NCBI RefSeq assembly: GCF_021172065.1 | Contig: NZ_CP087880.1 | Coordinates: 310,001 to 374,000 of the forward strand | From: Pseudocitrobacter corydidari | GTDB lineage: Bacteria; Pseudomonadota; Gammaproteobacteria; Enterobacterales; Enterobacteriaceae | Direction of reading: 5' to 3' | Length of the DNA stretch: 64,000 nucleotides | Shown here: positions 26,605-35,091 of the stretch, piece by piece | Layout of the letters: each line of letters opens with the position of its first letter | Position numbering within the stretch: position 1 is the first letter of the stretch | The notes under the pieces: model-generated | What the model was told of the DNA's origin: nothing | Databases searched by the model: none | The model's input: the letters and a program-made list of their open reading frames with translations, nothing else | Made by a program: the position numbers and the translations under genes

Positions 26605-26616
26605 AGGGGCATGAAA

Positions 26617-28005
26617 TCAAGCGTCAGCGAGTTGAAGAGAGGACGCTTCCTCGGCGTCTTTTTTACGCTGCTGTTCGAGTTCCAGCGCGCCGCGATGTGA
26701 CAGGTAGCAGAACAAAATGCAGCAGACAATCCCACCCATCAGCAGATAAAAACCACCGTGCCAGCCCATTTTATCGACCATCACGCCAAACAGACTGGTA
26801 CCCAGTGAGGCGCCGAAGATGTAGCTCATAAAACCACGCAAACCGACGGCGGAGCCCACAGCAAAGCTGGGCACAATTTCCATGGTTTGCACCGAAGCAA
26901 GAAATTGCGGGACATAAATCAGACAGCCCACGATGGCGGCAAAAACAGTCACCATCAGCAGGGATTCACTTTTCCAGTAGCCGATCAGGCAAATGAAAAT
27001 CAGCGCCATGCAAATCATCGCCAGTGGCATACGACGCCCTTTAAAGAGCTTATCGGATAACCACCCAGCCAGTAGCGTAGAGGGGATCGCGGCCCATTCA
27101 AAAAACAGGAACGCGATGCTCATCTGTTCCTTGGAGAAGTGTTTGACCGTCAGCAGATAAATTGGCAGCCAACTGATCATACCGAATCGCACCATATAGA
27201 CGAAGACATCCACCAGTGAGACGTACCATGCATTCTTATTGCGCAGGACATAGGTGCAGAAAATCTGGAACGCCGTCATATTTTCCGGTGCGCTGACCGC
27301 ATGGCGCGTTTTGAGCACCACTTTTTCTTCCGGCATCATCTCTTCCAGCGCGGGAAGACCTTCCTTACGCGGAGAGCCTTTACCCAGTGCCAGCACAATC
27401 AGTGCAAAAACGACGGCCACGCAGGCCGGGACAATATAGCTGGCGCTTTGCCAGTGCTCGCTGCCCAGTATAGCAAATCCGGCCCCAACGATTGGTGCGA
27501 CAATACCACCGCCTACGTTATGAGAAATATTCCAGAACGCCCCTACGCGCCCACGTTCCCGACGAGGGAACCAGTTGGCAATAGTGATAAAAGAGGGGCC
27601 AACGCCCATCCCCTGAAATAGGCCATTAAGAATAACCAAAGCGGCGAAAATCCAGAAAGCGGTGCTGAAACCAAGGCCTACGTTGACGATGGCGCACAGC
27701 ACCAGACCCGCAGCCATAAATACTTTCGGGCTGGCTTTATCTGCCAGGCTACTCATCACACCCTTACTGATGCCGTAGGCAATAAGCATACAGCTGCTGA
27801 GTAAACCTATCTGCGTCGCGCTGAGATCTAATTGCTCTTTTAAATAGGGCGTCGAGAGGGTGAAGTTATTACGTACGATATAATATGCCAGATAGCCCAA
27901 AAATACGCTAAGCAACGCTTGCATACGGTATCGATTATAGGTTGCCTGAACTTTCTCCGCAGGAACTTTGTCTGCGGATTGTCCTGTTTTAAATATTGAT
28001 AACAT
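26617..28005 (-). CDS. pgtP: Phosphoglycerate transporter
   Basis: PgtP is a 462-residue organophosphate:phosphate antiporter of the UhpT/GlpT MFS group. It takes up 2- and 3-phosphoglycerate and phosphoenolpyruvate across the inner membrane. The N-terminus AYYIVRNNFTLSTPYLKEQLDLS and helix-5 region NWFPRRERGRVGAFWNISHNVGGG carry the two arginines and the signature typical of the family. Identity with Salmonella PgtP is high along the length. It is divergent from pgtCBA, whose products induce it. The C-terminal tail is charged (LELEQQRKKDAEEA). Confidence 0.95.
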   Translation of the reverse strand: MLSIFKTGQSADKVPAEKVQATYNRYRMQALLSVFLGYLAYYIVRNNFTLSTPYLKEQLDLSATQIGLLSSCMLIAYGISKGVMSSLADKASPKVFMAAGLVLCAIVNVGLGFSTAFWIFAALVILNGLFQGMGVGPSFITIANWFPRRERGRVGAFWNISHNVGGGIVAPIVGAGFAILGSEHWQSASYIVPACVAVVFALIVLALGKGSPRKEGLPALEEMMPEEKVVLKTRHAVSAPENMTAFQIFCTYVLRNKNAWYVSLVDVFVYMVRFGMISWLPIYLLTVKHFSKEQMSIAFLFFEWAAIPSTLLAGWLSDKLFKGRRMPLAMICMALIFICLIGYWKSESLLMVTVFAAIVGCLIYVPQFLASVQTMEIVPSFAVGSAVGLRGFMSYIFGASLGTSLFGVMVDKMGWHGGFYLLMGGIVCCILFCYLSHRGALELEQQRKKDAEEASSLQLADA

Positions 28006-28106
28006 ATCGTCACCTGTACTTTTAATTGATATAGACAGCAGGAGTAATCGGCAGAAAGAGTGCGGTAATTACCGTGTGTCTTCAAGTTCATGTAATGTGT
28101 CAAAAG

Positions 28107-28146
28107 TGACTCAAATTAACAGTCTAGAGGGATGTTTTTGACTCAA
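28107..28146. promoter_or_regulatory. Direct repeats TGACTCAA in the pgtP-pgtC gap
   Basis: TGACTCAA occurs at 28107-28114 and again at 28139-28146, 32 bp apart, about three helical turns on one DNA face. Each is followed by an A/T-rich TTA. The 353-bp gap 28006-28358 holds no other gene, so this is a candidate PgtA site for pgtP. Confidence 0.4.
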
Positions 28147-28358
28147 TTATTAATGGGTGAATGACCTGTTATTCTTTTTGATATCAGATTTATCTTCGTC
28201 TTGTGCGGCTATTAACATATTCTGCAACCATCATCTGGTATCCTTATTACGGTTCATCAATGCTTGTGAAGATATCTCCGTATTCGTCAACGTCATGACG
28301 GATAATTGAAAACGGGTAAGTTTTGCCACAATTTTTATTTCGCGGGAAATTGAGATTT

Positions 28359-29630
28359 ATGAGAGGGATCACAATCGTGTTTTGTCACCGGGTCAAAACA
28401 CTCTGCAAAATCGGCGTTTTGTTATCGCTGATTCTGCTTTCCAGGCCGGTGCTGGCGCAGCATGGCGAACTTGTGATGGCGACAACGTTTTCACCCGGCG
28501 CTACCGCGTGGATTATTCAGCGCTGGCAAACGCAGCCTGATTCCGTGACCATCCGGACACTCAACCGTACCAGCGCTTCGCTGGAGCAATTGCTGGATAC
28601 GTCTAACGCTGAGAATGTCGATCTTATTCTGACCTCCTCACCGATGCTGCTACAGCATCTTCAGGAACATCAAAAGCTTGCACCGCTGGAAGACATTCCA
28701 CAGAACAGTCAGCGCCTGGTGCCAGAATCGATTCGCTCCACCTCCGTTGCCGTTGCGATTTCGGGGTTTGGCCTGTTGATTAACCGTTCGGCACTGGCTG
28801 CACGTCATCTTCCCGCTCCCGCCGATTGGGATGATTTGATGCATCCGCGCTACCAGGGTGCTTTGCTGATGAGTAGCCCGTCGAGGTCTGATACCAACCA
28901 TTTGATGATTGAAGCGCTGTTGCAGCAAAAAGGCTGGGCGCAGGGCTGGGAAACGCTACTGGCGAGCGCCGGCAATTTAGTGACGATTTCATCGAGAAGT
29001 TTTGGTGTTGCCGATAAAATTAAGAGCGGGCTTGGCGTCGCCGGGCCGGTTATTGATAACTATGCCAATTTGCTGTTAAACGATCTGCATCTGACGTTTA
29101 GCTATTTCCCACAGTCCGCGGTCTCGCCTACCTATGTGGCGGTGCTTAAGAAAAGCCAGCATGCGGCGGAAGCCAGGCGTTTCATGCGTTACCTGCTCAG
29201 CCCGGAAGGTCAGCGAATCCTGGCTGATGCCAATACTGGTAAATACCCGGTGACACCGCTGAGTTCCGACAACCCCAGAGCCGCGCAGCAGGCCGTGTTG
29301 ATGAATCAGCCGCCGTTGAACTATCGCCTGATACTGAAACGTCAGCAGTTGGTGCAGCGCATGTTTGATACGGCGATTAGCTTTCGTCTTGCACAACTCA
29401 AAGATGCCTGGCGAGCGCTTCACAGTGCTGAAGCGCGCCTTAAACGTCCCTTGCCTGAAATTCGTTCGCTGCTTACTCGTGTGCCGGTTGATGCTGCGAA
29501 CAGTGAAAATGAAGCCTGGCTGGCACAGTTCGATAATAAAAGTTTTGCAGAGCAACAAATGATGGAGTGGCAGCTTTGGTTTCTCAATAACCAACGCCAG
29601 GCAATCAATAAACTGGAAGAGCTGAAATGA
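28359..29630 (+). CDS. pgtC: Phosphoglycerate transport regulatory protein PgtC
   Basis: PgtC is the periplasmic sensing component for pgtP induction. A signal peptide (TLCKIGVLLSLILLSRPVLAQ) is followed by a periplasmic binding-protein-like fold of the iron/thiosulfate-binding (SBP type 2) type: GELVMATTFSPGATAWIIQRW at the start, VDLILTSSPML, and PTYVAVLKKSQHAAEARRFMRYLLSPEGQ. It probably binds phosphoglycerate and signals to PgtB. Start 28359 (MRGITIVF) is chosen because GAGATTT precedes it; the frame reaches back to 28323. It overlaps pgtB by four bases. Confidence 0.92.
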   Translation: MRGITIVFCHRVKTLCKIGVLLSLILLSRPVLAQHGELVMATTFSPGATAWIIQRWQTQPDSVTIRTLNRTSASLEQLLDTSNAENVDLILTSSPMLLQHLQEHQKLAPLEDIPQNSQRLVPESIRSTSVAVAISGFGLLINRSALAARHLPAPADWDDLMHPRYQGALLMSSPSRSDTNHLMIEALLQQKGWAQGWETLLASAGNLVTISSRSFGVADKIKSGLGVAGPVIDNYANLLLNDLHLTFSYFPQSAVSPTYVAVLKKSQHAAEARRFMRYLLSPEGQRILADANTGKYPVTPLSSDNPRAAQQAVLMNQPPLNYRLILKRQQLVQRMFDTAISFRLAQLKDAWRALHSAEARLKRPLPEIRSLLTRVPVDAANSENEAWLAQFDNKSFAEQQMMEWQLWFLNNQRQAINKLEELK

Positions 29631-31636
29631 AGGGTAGGTCGCTTCTGCAACGTTTGCGGCAAATGAGCATCAGTAATAGCCTACGTGGCGCTTTTTTAAT
29701 GGGGGCGCTTCTTACCCTGATTGTCAGCAGCGTTAGTCTTTACTCATGGCATGAACAAAGTTCGCAGATCCGTTATTCACTTGATGAGTATTTCCCGCGT
29801 ATTCATTCTGCTTTTCAGATTGAAGGAAGCTTAAATCTGGCCGTCGATCAGTTAAACGAGTTTTTACTGGCGCCCAACACCACGGTACGTTTACAGCTGC
29901 GAAAGCAGATTATCCAGCAATTAGATAAAATTGAGCGGCTCAGTCAGGGCCTGACGCCCGAGGAGCATCAGCAGCTATCGATGATTTTGCAGGATAGCCG
30001 GAAATTGTTATCCGAGCTGGACAGGGCGCTCTATAACATGTTCCTGGTGCGTGAAAAAGTGAGTGAACTCTCCGCCAGAATTGATTGGCTACATGATGAT
30101 TTTACGACCGAACTTAATTCGCTGGTGCAGGATTTCACCTGGCAGCAGGGAACATTGCTCGATCAAATAGAAACACGGCAGGGTGATACCACACAATATC
30201 TGAAGCGTTCTCGAGAAGTGCAGAATGAGCAACAGCAGGTCTATACGCTCTCGCGAATTGAAAATCAGATTGTTGACGATCTGCGTGACCGCTTAAACGA
30301 ACTTAAATCCGGGAATGACGACGGGATGTTGGTCGAGACACATATTCGTTATCTTGAAAACCTCAAGAAAACGGCAGATGAAAATATCCGCGCGCTGGAT
30401 GACTGGCCCAGCACCATTACGCTGCGACAAACTATCGATGAGCTGCTGGAAATCGGCATGGTGAAGAACAATATGCCTAATACCATGCGTGATTACGTCG
30501 CCGCGCAAAAAGCGCTTATCGATGTCAGCCATACCCGTGAAGCAACGCTGGGGCGATTTCGAATATTGCTTGAGACACAGCTCGGTAATAGCCATCAGCA
30601 AATGCAACGGTTTAATCAGCGAATGGAACAGATTGTGCGCGTGAGCGGCGGATTAATTCTGGTGGCGACATTTCTCGCGCTGTTGCTGGCATGGGCATTA
30701 AACCATTATTTTATTCGATCGCGACTGGTTAAGCGGTTTACCGCGCTGAATCAGGCGGTGGTGCAGATTGGATTGGGTACAACGACGACGGATATCCCCG
30801 TATATGGCCGGGATGAACTTGGGCGAATTGCCGGTTTACTGCGTCATACGCTTGGCTTGTTAAATTCGCAAAAACGGCAACTGGAGCAGGAAATTACCGA
30901 GCGAAAAGCCATCGAAGAGGATTTACGCTCAACACAGGATGAACTGATTCAGACGGCAAAACTGGCAATGGTCGGGCAAACGATGACCACGCTTGCGCAT
31001 GAAATTAATCAGCCACTGAATGCGTTATCGATGTATTTATATACTGCGGGTCGCGCTATTGATATGGGGCAAACCGATCAGGCCAAAACAACCTTGCTTA
31101 AAGGAGAGGGGCTGGTCAGCCGGATTGGCGCCATCATACGGTCATTGCGGCAATTCACGCGGCGTGCCGATCAGGATATAGCGTTAAAGCCCGTCGACCT
31201 AATGCAGACCTTTAATGCCGCCTGGGAATTACTCGCTATGCGCCATAAACCGCAGCAAGCAGTAATGAATCTGCCCGAGAGAAATGCATGGGTGTCCGGA
31301 GAAGATGTTCGCCTGCAACAAGTTCTGGTGAACGTTCTGGCGAACGCCCTTGATGCGTGTCCTGGCGGCGCGGAAATTACCGTAAGCTGGCAAAGAGAGG
31401 GAAACACACTCTGTGTGTTTATTGCCGATAATGGCCCTGGGTGGCCCGAATATTTGCTGCCGACGCTGTTGAAGCCTTTTACGACCAGTAAAGATGTTGG
31501 GCTGGGCATTGGTTTATCGATTTGCGTCTCGCTTATGACGCAAATGGAAGGAGAGCTACGTCTGGCATCGACTTTAACAAAAAATGCCTGCGTGGTGCTG
31601 CAATTTAAAATGATGGAAGTAAATGATGCCGAGTAA
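29627..31636 (+). CDS. pgtB: Phosphoglycerate transport sensor kinase PgtB
   Basis: A 669-residue membrane histidine kinase. It has an N-terminal helix (about 20-40), a long periplasmic helical domain (about 45-340), a second membrane helix (GGLILVATFLALLLAWAL, near 345), a HAMP domain, a coiled coil (SQKRQLEQEITERKAIEEDL), the H box TLAHEINQPLNALSMYL, an N box NVLANALDA and G boxes DNGPGWP and GLGIGLSI. It belongs to the HPK4/DctB-like group. It should respond to PgtC with bound phosphoglycerate and phosphorylate PgtA. It overlaps pgtA by 14 bp. Confidence 0.94.
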   Translation: MKGRSLLQRLRQMSISNSLRGAFLMGALLTLIVSSVSLYSWHEQSSQIRYSLDEYFPRIHSAFQIEGSLNLAVDQLNEFLLAPNTTVRLQLRKQIIQQLDKIERLSQGLTPEEHQQLSMILQDSRKLLSELDRALYNMFLVREKVSELSARIDWLHDDFTTELNSLVQDFTWQQGTLLDQIETRQGDTTQYLKRSREVQNEQQQVYTLSRIENQIVDDLRDRLNELKSGNDDGMLVETHIRYLENLKKTADENIRALDDWPSTITLRQTIDELLEIGMVKNNMPNTMRDYVAAQKALIDVSHTREATLGRFRILLETQLGNSHQQMQRFNQRMEQIVRVSGGLILVATFLALLLAWALNHYFIRSRLVKRFTALNQAVVQIGLGTTTTDIPVYGRDELGRIAGLLRHTLGLLNSQKRQLEQEITERKAIEEDLRSTQDELIQTAKLAMVGQTMTTLAHEINQPLNALSMYLYTAGRAIDMGQTDQAKTTLLKGEGLVSRIGAIIRSLRQFTRRADQDIALKPVDLMQTFNAAWELLAMRHKPQQAVMNLPERNAWVSGEDVRLQQVLVNVLANALDACPGGAEITVSWQREGNTLCVFIADNGPGWPEYLLPTLLKPFTTSKDVGLGIGLSICVSLMTQMEGELRLASTLTKNACVVLQFKMMEVNDAE

Positions 31637-32873
31637 CGAGTTTTCCATTCTGCTGATCGATGATGATGCTGATGTGCTGGATGCCTATACTCTTCTGCTT
31701 GAACAGGCGGGTTACCGCATTTTTGTGTGTAATAACCCGCTGGATGCACAGCAATGGATTCAGAAAGACTGGCCTGGGATTGTGCTCAGCGATGTCTGTA
31801 TGCCGGGATGCTCCGGCATCGATTTAATGACGCTACTGCATCGTGATGATAAACAGTTGCCCATCTTGCTGATTACCGGTCATGGCGATGTCCCCATGGC
31901 CGTAGAGGCGGTGAAAAAGGGGGCCTGGGACTTCCTGCAAAAACCGGTCGATCCCGGTAAATTGCTGACGCTTGTTGATGCTGCCCTACGTCAAAGAAAG
32001 TCGGTTATCGCCCGCCGTTTACGTCACCAACATCGATTACAGGTCGAGGTGGTGGGGCGAAGCGAATGGACGCAGCGCTATCGGCAGCGTCTGGAGCAAC
32101 TCAGTGAAACGGATATTGCCGTCTGGTTTCACGGGGAGGCGGGAACCGGGCGCATGACCGGCGCGCGGTATCTCCATCAATTAGGGCGCAATGCAGATGG
32201 GCCGTTCATCTGTCACGACGTGATGCCTGAAAACAGGGCTGAGTTTCAGGACGTTATTGCCAGAGCTCATGGCGGTACGTTGGTAATAAGTCATCCGGAA
32301 AATCTAGACCGTGAACAGCAATACCAGCTTGCTCAGCTTCAAAGCCTGGAACAGCGTCCGTTCCGTTTGATTGGCATCAGCCACTCTTCTCTGGTTGAGT
32401 TAGCCGCCGCCAATAATATTGTGGCTGAGCTTTATTACTGTTTCGCCATGACGCAAATTTTCTGTCAGCCCTTATCACAGCGCCTGGACGATATAGAGCC
32501 TCTATTTCATTACTATTTAAACAAGGCCTGCCAGCGTCTTAATCATCCTGTACCGGACGTAGGTGCCGAAGTTCTGAAAAGAATGCTGCGTCGGGGGTGG
32601 TCAAATAATATCCGTGAACTGGCAAATGCTGCTGAATTATTTGCGGTCGGCGTGTTGCCACTGGCGGAGGTGGCTAATCCTCACATGCATGTCAGCGAGC
32701 CAACGCCGCTGGATCGTCGCATCGACGAAATTGAACGGCAGATCATTACCGAGGCGTTGAATATTCATCAGGGAAGAATTAACGAAGTTGCGGAGTATTT
32801 GCAAATTCCGCGCAAAAAGCTCTATCTGCGAATGAAGAAGCATGGTCTGAGTAAAGAGCATTACAAGATGTAG
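31623..32873 (+). CDS. pgtA: Response regulator PgtA, NtrC type with degenerate AAA+ domain
   Basis: A 416-residue response regulator: receiver domain (about 7-125) with D57 as phosphoacceptor (IVLSDVCMPG), a sigma-54-type AAA+ region, and a C-terminal Fis-like HTH (HQGRINEVAEYLQIPRKKLYLRMKK). The AAA+ part is degenerate: Walker A reads GEAGTGR without the Lys, Walker B has GGTLVISHP in place of GGTLFLDE, and no GAFTGA loop is present. It is therefore unlikely to activate sigma-54 polymerase and more likely acts as a DNA-binding activator at pgtP with sigma-70. Two ATGs, at 31623 and 31626, are possible starts. The Salmonella protein appears similar. Confidence 0.93.
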   Translation: MMPSNEFSILLIDDDADVLDAYTLLLEQAGYRIFVCNNPLDAQQWIQKDWPGIVLSDVCMPGCSGIDLMTLLHRDDKQLPILLITGHGDVPMAVEAVKKGAWDFLQKPVDPGKLLTLVDAALRQRKSVIARRLRHQHRLQVEVVGRSEWTQRYRQRLEQLSETDIAVWFHGEAGTGRMTGARYLHQLGRNADGPFICHDVMPENRAEFQDVIARAHGGTLVISHPENLDREQQYQLAQLQSLEQRPFRLIGISHSSLVELAAANNIVAELYYCFAMTQIFCQPLSQRLDDIEPLFHYYLNKACQRLNHPVPDVGAEVLKRMLRRGWSNNIRELANAAELFAVGVLPLAEVANPHMHVSEPTPLDRRIDEIERQIITEALNIHQGRINEVAEYLQIPRKKLYLRMKKHGLSKEHYKM

Positions 32874-32905
32874 TGGAACAAAAACGATGGCAGGGAGGGG
32901 ATACA

Positions 32906-32980
32906 TGGTGTCCCCTGCAGGAATCGAACCTGCAACTAGCCCTTAGGAGGGGCTCGTTATATCCATTTAACTAAGGGGAC
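32906..32980 (-). tRNA. argW: tRNA-Arg (anticodon CCT)
   Basis: A 75-nt gene including the encoded CCA (TGG at 32906 on the plus strand). The acceptor arm GTCCCCT pairs with AGGGGAC, the T arm GCAGGTTCGATTCCTGC is perfect, and the anticodon loop CTCCTAA gives CCT, complement of 32945-32947. It matches E. coli argW, which reads AGG and is a well-known phage and island integration site. Here pgtA and yfdC flank it directly and no integrase is present, so the site seems unoccupied. Confidence 0.96.
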
Positions 32981-32981
32981 G

Positions 32982-33034
32982 AAGCGGCACGAGTATAGCG
33001 TTTTTTGCCCTGTCGGGTAAGTCTCGTGCCGCTT
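32982..33034 (-). promoter_or_regulatory. argW promoter region inside a 12-bp inverted repeat
   Basis: AAGCGGCACGAG (32982-32993) and CTCGTGCCGCTT (33023-33034) are perfect inverted copies 29 bp apart. On the minus strand a TATACT -10 element (reverse of AGTATA near 32993-32998) lies just before the tRNA, with TTACCC 17 bp upstream as a poor -35. The dyad thus encloses the core promoter. No T-run follows, so a terminator role for yfdC is doubtful. Confidence 0.55.
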
Positions 33035-33055
33035 AACTGCTCAAAGCATCGCCAT

Positions 33056-33985
33056 TTAGCGCTGTTTTTTCGACATTTTTTCCTGTTCCGCGCGCTGCTT
33101 CTCCTCTTCCTTGCGCTTGTTACTCATATCATTGCGAATTTGCGCGTGGCTCATCAGGGCGAAGATAAAGGTGCCGCCGCAGATGTTTCCGGCAAGAGTG
33201 GGAAGGGCGAAAGGCCAGAAGAATTCGCTCCAGTGCACGGTGCCGTTGAAGACCAGATAGAGAATTTCGACCGAACCGACCACGATATGCGTGGTGTCGC
33301 CCAGTGCGATAAGCCAGGTCATCAGAATAATCACCACGATTTTCGCCGCACCGGCCGCAGGGAACATCCATACCATTGTGGCAATCAGCCAGCCGGAGAT
33401 GATCGCGTTGGCAAACATTTCTCCAGGGCTGTTTTTCATCACGTCCATGCCGATTTTAACAAACGCGTCGCGCGTCTCTTCATCAAATATCGGCATATAC
33501 TCGAACGCCCATGCCGCAACGCCGGTGCCCAGTATGTTGCCTAAAAGCACCACACCCCACAGGCGCATCAACAGACCGAAATTACCCGCGGTCGGTTTTT
33601 GCATGACCGGCAGAACCGCGGTGACGGTGTTCTCTGTGAAAAGCTGCTGGCGCGCCATGATGACAATAATGAAGCCGAAGGTGTAGCCGAGATTCTCCAG
33701 CAGAAAACCACCGGGTACGCCGTCCAGTTGGACGTGAAAAATGCCTTTTGCCAGCAGCGATGCCCCCATTGAAAGCCCGGCGGCGATGGCGGACCACAGC
33801 AGCGCCATGGCGTCGCGCTCTAGCTCTTTTTCGCCATCCTGACGGATATGTTCGTGGATAGCCATCGCGCGCGAGGGAAGGCGGTCTTCGTCTATCTCAA
33901 TTTTCTTCCCGCTTTGCTTCTCTTCGCTTTCGACTTCCAGCTCGTCGCTGTGAGCGTCAATTTTATCGTCTTTGAGGTTGTCCAT
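33056..33985 (-). CDS. yfdC: FNT-family membrane protein YfdC
   Basis: A 309-residue inner membrane protein of the formate/nitrite transporter family. A charged cytoplasmic N-terminus (about 1-60) is followed by six predicted helices and an acidic/basic C-terminal tail (NKRKEEEKQRAEQEKMSKK). The FNT-like segments ANAIISGWLIATMVWM and ALGDTTHIVVGSVEILY are clear. Its substrate is unknown. The ATG at 33985 with AGGA upstream matches the E. coli start; the frame alone extends to 34069. It is separated from mlaA by a 288-bp divergent gap and precedes argW, as in E. coli. Confidence 0.93.
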   Translation of the reverse strand: MDNLKDDKIDAHSDELEVESEEKQSGKKIEIDEDRLPSRAMAIHEHIRQDGEKELERDAMALLWSAIAAGLSMGASLLAKGIFHVQLDGVPGGFLLENLGYTFGFIIVIMARQQLFTENTVTAVLPVMQKPTAGNFGLLMRLWGVVLLGNILGTGVAAWAFEYMPIFDEETRDAFVKIGMDVMKNSPGEMFANAIISGWLIATMVWMFPAAGAAKIVVIILMTWLIALGDTTHIVVGSVEILYLVFNGTVHWSEFFWPFALPTLAGNICGGTFIFALMSHAQIRNDMSNKRKEEEKQRAEQEKMSKKQR

Positions 33986-34273
33986 CGCGTTGTCCTTTTC
34001 TGTACACAAACCTGTTAAAGCGTAGCGGCTTTTGTAACAGTCAGGTCGGGACTTATTCTGAAATGGCAAGAATGGTAACGTTTAATGTCAGCAATTTCGT
34101 TAGAATACAAACCCACGAGACGGCGGTTACCAGGCTAAAATCAAAACAACGAGACCGCGAATATAGACATCATTCGACGTGCTGTTAGAATCGCTCACAC
34201 CTTAACAGGCGGACCCTATGAGTTCCGTCATGGATGGCAATCAGCGATAGCCATAATTAACAGGGAGACACTT

Positions 34274-35029
34274 ATGAAGCTTCGCCTGTCGGCGGTTGCG
34301 CTGGGTACCACACTGCTTGTCGGGTGTGCGAGTTCCGGCACTGAACAGCAAGGGCGGTCAGACCCTCTGGAAGGTTTTAACCGCTCGATGTACAACTTCA
34401 ACTTTAACGTGCTGGACCCTTATGTGCTGCGTCCGGTAGCCGTTGCGTGGCGCGACTATGTTCCGCAGCCTGCGCGTACCGGCCTTGGTAACTTTACCAG
34501 TAACCTGGAAGAGCCCGCCGTGATGGCCAACTACTTCCTGCAGGGCGATCCCTATCAGGGGATGGTGCACTTTACGCGCTTCTTCCTGAACACCATTCTG
34601 GGGATGGGCGGCTTTATTGACGTGGCCGGCATGGCAAACCCGAAACTGCAGCGCGTAGAACCGCACCGCTTCGGCAGTACGCTGGGGCACTATGGCGTCG
34701 GCTACGGCCCGTATATGCAGCTGCCGTTCTACGGAAGCTTTACCCTGCGTGATGAGGGCGGCGATATGGCCGATACCCTGTATCCGGTGCTCTCCTGGCT
34801 GACCTGGCCGATGTCCATCGGTAAGTGGGCGGTGGAAGGCGTGGAAACGCGTGCGCAGTTGCTCGACTCCGATGGCCTGCTGCGTCAGTCCTCCGACCCT
34901 TATATTCTGGTACGTGAAGCGTACTTCCAGCGCCACGACTTTATCGCCAATGGCGGTAAGCTGAAACCGGAAGAAAATCCGAACGCCCAGGCGATTAAGG
35001 ATGATTTGAAAGATATCGATTCTGAATAA
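34274..35029 (+). CDS. mlaA: Outer membrane lipoprotein MlaA (VacJ)
   Basis: MlaA is the outer membrane part of the Mla system that removes phospholipids from the outer leaflet together with OmpC/F and hands them to MlaC. The lipobox is LVGC (Cys18) after a short signal peptide. The mature protein has the family core NRSMYNFNFNVLDPYVLRPVA, VMANYFLQGDPYQGM and FGSTLGHYGVGYGPYMQLPF. Length is 251 residues, as in E. coli. GGGAGA lies before the ATG. A terminator follows, and fadL is convergent. Confidence 0.96.
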   Translation: MKLRLSAVALGTTLLVGCASSGTEQQGRSDPLEGFNRSMYNFNFNVLDPYVLRPVAVAWRDYVPQPARTGLGNFTSNLEEPAVMANYFLQGDPYQGMVHFTRFFLNTILGMGGFIDVAGMANPKLQRVEPHRFGSTLGHYGVGYGPYMQLPFYGSFTLRDEGGDMADTLYPVLSWLTWPMSIGKWAVEGVETRAQLLDSDGLLRQSSDPYILVREAYFQRHDFIANGGKLKPEENPNAQAIKDDLKDIDSE

Positions 35030-35050
35030 ATCGCAAGGTATAGATAAAGA

Positions 35051-35077
35051 AAAGGTGAGCACTGAGGCTCACCTTTT
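35051..35077. terminator. Terminator between mlaA and fadL
   Basis: AAAGGTGAGC (35051-35060) pairs with GCTCACCTTTTTT (35067-35077 and on), loop ACTGAG. Flanking A and T runs make it usable by both convergent genes. Confidence 0.88.
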
Positions 35078-35091
35078 TTATTGGGGAAAAC

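Noticed and set aside
32906-33985. Search for a prophage or integrase at argW
   Set aside because: pgtA and yfdC directly flank the tRNA and no integrase or duplicated tRNA end is seen.
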